Assembly (NCBI GenBank): GCA_017447805.1
Contig: JAFSMR010000063.1
Location: 25,674-89,673 of the forward strand
Source of the DNA: Kiritimatiellia bacterium
Lineage (GTDB): Bacteria > Verrucomicrobiota > Kiritimatiellia > RFP12 > UBA1067
DNA length: 64,000 nucleotides
Direction of reading: 5' to 3'
Part shown: one piece after another, positions 60,039 through 64,000 of the stretch
How the letters are laid out: the number at the start of each line of letters is the position of its first letter
Position numbering within the stretch: the stretch's first letter is position 1
Made by a program: the position numbers and the translations under genes
Notes under the pieces: generated by a model
The model's database searches: none
Told to the model about the DNA's origin: nothing
What the model saw: only the letters and a program-made list of their open reading frames with translations

Positions 60039-63000
60039 CTACTTGATTGATGCGTGGTAAGATTGAAGCGAACGCACTTCTCCCTTGGCGCTCATCGCAG
60101 CATGAATTCCTTCGCTCGCCGCCATCGCCGCAGCGATAGTCGTAAGATACGGAACGCGATATTTTATCGCCGCCTGGCGGATTCTGCAATCATCCGCACG
60201 CGAATCGCGTCTTCCCGAAGGAGTATTGATAATCAAGCAAACTTCGCGGTTCTTGATGGCATCAAGGACATCCGGGCGCCCCTCGCCGATCTTCGCGACT
60301 TCTTCGGCTTTTACGCCATGCGAGTTCAGCCATTTCGCCGTGCCCTCGGTCGCCACTACCGTGAAGCCAAGATATTCTAGCTTCTTCACGGCCTCTGCCG
60401 CATCCTCGGGCTTCTCGGAAAGAGATACGAGAATCTTTCCGGGCTCTGTCGGCAAAGGCGAACCTGCCGCCTCTTGCGATTTGTAGTAAGCGAGGCCAAA
60501 AGTATCGGCTAAGCCCAGCACCTCGCCGGTCGAACGCATTTCGGGACCAAGCACCGGGTCGACTTCCGGGAATTTTTCGAATGGCAATACAGCTTCCTTT
60601 ACGCCGTAATAAGGAATTGTCTTTTTGATGTGAAGGCCTAGACCTTGCACCGTCGCGCCGAGCATGAGTTCGGTTGCGATACCAGCCATCTGGGTTCCTG
60701 CAACCTTCGATACGAGCGGCACCGTGCGGCTGGCGCGCGGATTTGCCTCGATTACATATACCTTATTGTTCTCGATCGCAAATTGCATGTTCATTAAACC
60801 GACTACCTTTAGCTCGCTTGCAATGCGCCTCGTGTAATCGAGAATCGTCGCGCGGTTTTCTTCTGAAATCGTGACGGGCGGCAATACGCAAGCCGAGTCG
60901 CCCGAGTGGATTCCGGCAAGCTCAATATGCTGCATAATCGCAGGTATGAACACATCCTTGCCGTCCGATAGCGCATCCGCCTCGCATTCTAGCGCGTGGC
61001 ACAGGAATCTATCAAGATAAAGCGGTCTATCGGGTGTCACGCCGACCGCCTTATCGACATATTCGCGCAGCATGATTTCATCATAGATTACCTCCATGCC
61101 GCGTCCTCCCAGAACGAAGGAAGGCCTGATGATTAGAGGATAGCCGAGCTTCTTCGCGCACTCTAGCGCCCCATCGAGGTCGCTTGCCATCATCGATTCA
61201 GGCATTGGTATTCCGAGTTTATCCATGATCGAATGGAACAAATCGCGATCTTCCGCGTCATCGATAGAATCTACGCTCGTGCCGAGAATCTTGCAACCGG
61301 CTTCCTGCAAGCCGCGGGCGATATTCAGCGGCGTCTGACCGCCGAATTGGACGATTATTCCCTCGGGCTTTTCCGCCTCGTAAATCTGAAGCACGTCTTC
61401 AACCGTGACAGGCTCGAAATAAAGCTTGTCGGAAGTATCGTAGTCCGTCGAAACCGTCTCGGGGTTGCAGTTTACGATAATCGTCTCGTAGCCCATCTTT
61501 CTCATCGCCATCGCCGCATGGCAGCAACAATAGTCGAATTCGATTCCTTGGCCGATTCTGTTCGGGCCGCCTCCGAGAATCATTACTTTCTTCTGGTTCT
61601 TGGAGACCGGAACTTCACCCGGCTTGCCGTTATAGGAAGAATAGTAATAGGCCTGGTTTTCTACGCCGCTTACGGGGACCGCGTGCCAAGTTTCTACGCA
61701 ACCAAGCGCCTTGCGTTGAGCGCGAATCGTCTTTTCGTCGATTCCTAGCAGCTGCGCGAGATATTTATCGCTAAAGCCATCTTTCTTCGCCGCAACCAGC
61801 ATATCATCAGGAAGCTTGCCGCCTTTATAGGCAAGTATCCTCTCTTCCTCTTCCACGAGTTCGCGCATCTCGTCGACGAAATATCCCTTCACGCCGGTGC
61901 GCTCGAATATCTGCTCGTTCGTCGCGCCCTTGCGCAGCGCTTCGTACATCTGGAAATGACGTTCCGAATTCGGAATTGCGAGCATCTTCAGAAGTTCATC
62001 CAAGCTCTTTGAATTGAAATCTTTGACGAATCCAAGCCCCGACCTTCCGCGCTCTAGCGCCCTGATCGCCTTTTGGAATGTCTCCTTGTAGGTCTTGCCG
62101 ATCGACATTACTTCACCTACGGCCTTCATCTGGGTTCCGAGCTTATCTTCTACCGCGCGGAATTTTTCAAAGGCCCAGCGGGCGAATTTGAGCACTATGT
62201 AATCGCCCGATGGCGTATATTTTTCAAGCGTTCCATCGCGCCAATAGGGAATTTCATCAAGCGTCATGCCCGCGGCGAGTTTCGCCGAGACGAGCGCAAT
62301 CGGGAAGCCTGTCGCTTTGGAGGCGAGCGCCGACGAGCGCGAGGTGCGAGGATTGATTTCGATGATTACCACCCTGCCCGTCTTCGGGTCGTGCGCGAAC
62401 TGCACATTGGTTCCGCCGATTACGCCAATCGATTCGACGATCTTGAAGGCATCGCGCTTCAATCTTTCTTCCAGCTCCTTGGAAATCGTCAAGAATGGCG
62501 CCGCGCAATAGCTATCGCCAGTATGCACGCCGACGGCATCGATATTCTCGATGAAGCATATCGCAATCATCTGATTCTTCGAATCGCGCACTACTTCGAC
62601 CTCGAGTTCTTCCCAATTCAAGATGGATTCCTCGATCAGGCACTGATGCGTCAGCGAGGCATCCAGACCCCTCGCGCATATTGTGCGCAGCTCTTCGATA
62701 TTATAGCAAAATCCGCCGCCGGCGCCGCCCATCGTATATGCTGGCCTTACGACTACTGGATAGCCAATCTCTTTTTCCACGAGTTCCACAGCCGCCTCGA
62801 CCGAATGGACAATCCCGGAACGCGGCGTTTCAATGCCGAGTTTTTGCATCGTCGCCTTGAACACTTCGCGGTCTTCTCCTCTTTCGATCGCATCGAGATT
62901 CACCCCGATTACCTTCACGCCGTACTTGTCGAGAATGCCTTTCTTCGCTAGACTCATCGAAAGATTCAATCCCGTCTGACCGCCTAAATTGGGCAAAATC

Positions 63001-63251
63001 GCGTCTGGACGCTCCTTTTCGATAATTTGCTCAAGTCTCGCCTCGTTCAGCGGCTCGATGTAAGTAGCGTCTGCCATCACCGGATCGGTCATTATTGTCG
63101 CGGGATTGGAGTTCACCAATACCACTTTATAACCGCATGCTCTAAGCGCCTTGCACGCCTGAGTTCCGGAATAGTCGAATTCGCACGCCTGACCGATTAC
63201 AATAGGACCAGAACCTATTATCAGCACTTTATTCACATCTTCACGCTTCAT
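60039..63251 (-). CDS. carB: Carbamoyl-phosphate synthase large subunit
   Basis: A 1070-aa enzyme with two ATP-grasp halves: VLIIGSGPIVIGQACEFDYSGTQACKAL and VMILGGGPNRIGQGIEFDYCC, each followed by ATP-binding loops (VRPAYTMGGAGGGFC, IRPSFVLGGRGMEVI), an oligomerisation domain between them and a C-terminal MGS-like allosteric domain (ILVSLSEKPEDAAEAVKKLEYLGFTVVATEGTAKWL, NTPSGRRDSR). It makes carbamoyl phosphate for arginine and pyrimidines. ATG 63251 has GGAG upstream and begins the homology. The carA partner is not in the window. Confidence 0.98.
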   Translation of the reverse strand: MKREDVNKVLIIGSGPIVIGQACEFDYSGTQACKALRACGYKVVLVNSNPATIMTDPVMADATYIEPLNEARLEQIIEKERPDAILPNLGGQTGLNLSMSLAKKGILDKYGVKVIGVNLDAIERGEDREVFKATMQKLGIETPRSGIVHSVEAAVELVEKEIGYPVVVRPAYTMGGAGGGFCYNIEELRTICARGLDASLTHQCLIEESILNWEELEVEVVRDSKNQMIAICFIENIDAVGVHTGDSYCAAPFLTISKELEERLKRDAFKIVESIGVIGGTNVQFAHDPKTGRVVIIEINPRTSRSSALASKATGFPIALVSAKLAAGMTLDEIPYWRDGTLEKYTPSGDYIVLKFARWAFEKFRAVEDKLGTQMKAVGEVMSIGKTYKETFQKAIRALERGRSGLGFVKDFNSKSLDELLKMLAIPNSERHFQMYEALRKGATNEQIFERTGVKGYFVDEMRELVEEEERILAYKGGKLPDDMLVAAKKDGFSDKYLAQLLGIDEKTIRAQRKALGCVETWHAVPVSGVENQAYYYSSYNGKPGEVPVSKNQKKVMILGGGPNRIGQGIEFDYCCCHAAMAMRKMGYETIIVNCNPETVSTDYDTSDKLYFEPVTVEDVLQIYEAEKPEGIIVQFGGQTPLNIARGLQEAGCKILGTSVDSIDDAEDRDLFHSIMDKLGIPMPESMMASDLDGALECAKKLGYPLIIRPSFVLGGRGMEVIYDEIMLREYVDKAVGVTPDRPLYLDRFLCHALECEADALSDGKDVFIPAIMQHIELAGIHSGDSACVLPPVTISEENRATILDYTRRIASELKVVGLMNMQFAIENNKVYVIEANPRASRTVPLVSKVAGTQMAGIATELMLGATVQGLGLHIKKTIPYYGVKEAVLPFEKFPEVDPVLGPEMRSTGEVLGLADTFGLAYYKSQEAAGSPLPTEPGKILVSLSEKPEDAAEAVKKLEYLGFTVVATEGTAKWLNSHGVKAEEVAKIGEGRPDVLDAIKNREVCLIINTPSGRRDSRADDCRIRQAAIKYRVPYLTTIAAAMAASEGIHAAMSAKGEVRSLQSYHASIK

Positions 63252-63266
63252 AAACTTTTTCTCCAA

Positions 63267-63588
63267 TTTCTAAATTCACTCGCACCGCCCTCAACGCCAC
63301 CTCTTATGCGGCATTTTACTAGACAGCGCCGTCCATCGGGCAGTTATTATACCAAATCCGGCGCCCCGGCGCAATAGCCCAGCGCACGCGGCTTCGCTCA
63401 GAATTAGAAATTAGGAATTAGAAATTAGAAATTTGAAATTTGAAATTTGATCTCCAACTTCAACTCTAAACTCCAATTAAATATTTCAATTCCATTCTAC
63501 AACTCCAACTTTCCTAATTCATAATTCATAATTCATAATTCCTAATTTCTAATTTCTAATTCCTAATTCCTAATTTCTAATTTCTAAT
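63267..63588. other. carB promoter region and AT-rich word array
   Basis: No gene. Holds the carB promoter (63346-63374) and, from 63404, an AT-rich stretch of repeated words. Left part: AATTAGAAATTAGGAATTAG; right part: TAATTCCTAATTTCTAATTT, its reverse complement, so the whole could fold into one long imperfect hairpin. Confidence 0.7.
63346..63374 (-). promoter_or_regulatory. carB promoter
   Basis: Minus strand: -35 TTGCGC (63374-63369), 17-bp spacer, perfect -10 TATAAT (63351-63346), leaving a leader of about 90 nt before ATG 63251, long enough for regulation. Confidence 0.8.
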
Positions 63589-63598
63589 TCAAAACTCC
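63404..63598. repeat. AT-rich word array with inverted halves
   Basis: About 195 bp built from AATTAGAAATT, AATTTGAAATTTG, CATAATT, CTAATTTCTAATT and CTAATTCCTAATT. The first and last thirds are reverse complements in word content. Confidence 0.75.
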
Positions 63599-63975
63599 GT
63601 CTTTACATCTACTGGATTTTCTTGACTTGCACTGTTCGTGTCGTCGCCAGTATTTTCGGTTGCCTGAGAAGTTTGGGTGATAACCGCTATTGCAGGAAGG
63701 CCGAGAGCGTAAACTCCCATCGACTGCGTGCGCGTTTGCGGCGCCATCGCAGAGCATCCGCAAGCAAAGCAAGCGGCGCTAGCCGCCAACGCTCCACTGA
63801 CGAAAGGCAGCAACCTATCTTTCAGCCAATGGTATAATCTATCGAAGCCACGCCAAAAGGCGCTTACGCTTTCGGCTCCTTCCTCGATTATTTCAGCCGT
63901 TTTGGTTCCCGGCGGCGTCGGGGACACCGCCCTACCATCCGGCTCGTATACATCTAGTATTTCGTCCATAATCAT
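63589..63975 (-). CDS. Small membrane or lipoprotein-like protein of unknown function
   Basis: A 128-aa protein that I do not recognise. It has an acidic start (MIMDEILDVYEPDGRA), an amphipathic helix (SAFWRGFDRLYHWLKDRLL), one hydrophobic segment (PFVSGALAASAACFACGC) ending in Cys residues like an internal lipobox, and a Thr/Gln/Ser-rich tail. It might be an envelope protein anchored mid-chain. AAGGAAC precedes ATG 63975. Its last codons run into the word array. Confidence 0.55.
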   Translation of the reverse strand: MIMDEILDVYEPDGRAVSPTPPGTKTAEIIEEGAESVSAFWRGFDRLYHWLKDRLLPFVSGALAASAACFACGCSAMAPQTRTQSMGVYALGLPAIAVITQTSQATENTGDDTNSASQENPVDVKTEF

Positions 63976-64000
63976 TTCGTTCCTTTTAAGAAATTTCTAA

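Overview
The window looks like a chromosomal piece of a Gram-negative, probably anaerobic and host- or gut-associated bacterium of the PVC superphylum; Kiritimatiellota (former Verrucomicrobia subdivision 5) is my best guess. The reasons are three PEP-CTERM proteins ending in Pro-Glu-Pro, a hydrophobic helix and Lys/Arg; a very long sigma-70 with an acidic N-terminus; a one-chain pyruvate:ferredoxin oxidoreductase together with a flavodiiron protein (anaerobic metabolism and O2 defence); hexuronate use (uxaB-uxaC); and outer-membrane systems (Mla transporter, FadL porin). The lineage is inference; an rRNA or marker-protein tree would settle it.

Positions 1-12,500 are an accessory region: a Phd/ParE pair cut by the window edge, two divergent RelB/PIN toxin-antitoxin operons, three copies of a gene pair (secreted two-repeat protein + PEP-CTERM protein), an AAA/DUF4143 ATPase with repeated operator-like boxes, a hipB with a broken hipA, an orphan RelB and a Fic protein. 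The centre of this part (965-5681) is an inverted duplication of a four-gene unit, antitoxin-toxin-secreted protein-PEP-CTERM protein, with its axis near 3350 and a near-perfect 168-bp inverted repeat in each arm. In both arms the secreted-protein gene has lost its start codon and most of its signal peptide at the same point. An intact third copy with promoter, start and signal peptide lies next door (5757-7215). Silent cassettes beside one expressed copy is the most interesting reading.

Positions 12,500-64,000 are mostly housekeeping, in blocks. 12.5-19.1 kb: PHP phosphatase, NYN protein, flavodiiron protein, thioredoxin-like protein, DJ-1 protein, a membrane-anchored RRM protein and rpoD. 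19.3-24.0 kb: four-helix-bundle protein, TSCPD protein, a frameshifted alcohol dehydrogenase, and uxaB-uxaC under an 18-bp palindrome. 24.2-32.2 kb: HEAT-like protein, SGNH esterase, epmA, a methyltransferase, yidC-yidD-rnpA-rpmH, a VOC protein, yebC and infA. 32.8-39.6 kb: fadL-type porin with a TetR regulator, rluA, a lipoprotein, a coiled-coil protein, tgt, yajC and a LysM protein. 39.7-48.4 kb: the oxidoreductase, mlaEFD, a TPR protein and pcnB. 48.6-53.7 kb: yceD-rpmF-plsX-leuS-thyX-like. 53.9-64.0 kb: a two-domain esterase, HAD phosphatase, HTH-EIIA protein, holA, uvrB, carB and a small membrane protein.

Intergenic DNA is unusual. It carries arrays of exactly 42 bp (three unrelated sequences) or 37 bp, in several cases flanked by low-complexity stretches built from a few repeated short words that recur in reverse complement on the other side. 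Several promoters share a -35 box starting TTGC, an 18-bp spacer and TATAAT/TAAAAT, and three genes have a -10 box only 7-9 bp before the start codon, as expected for leaderless mRNAs. No rRNA, tRNA or CRISPR array was recognised.
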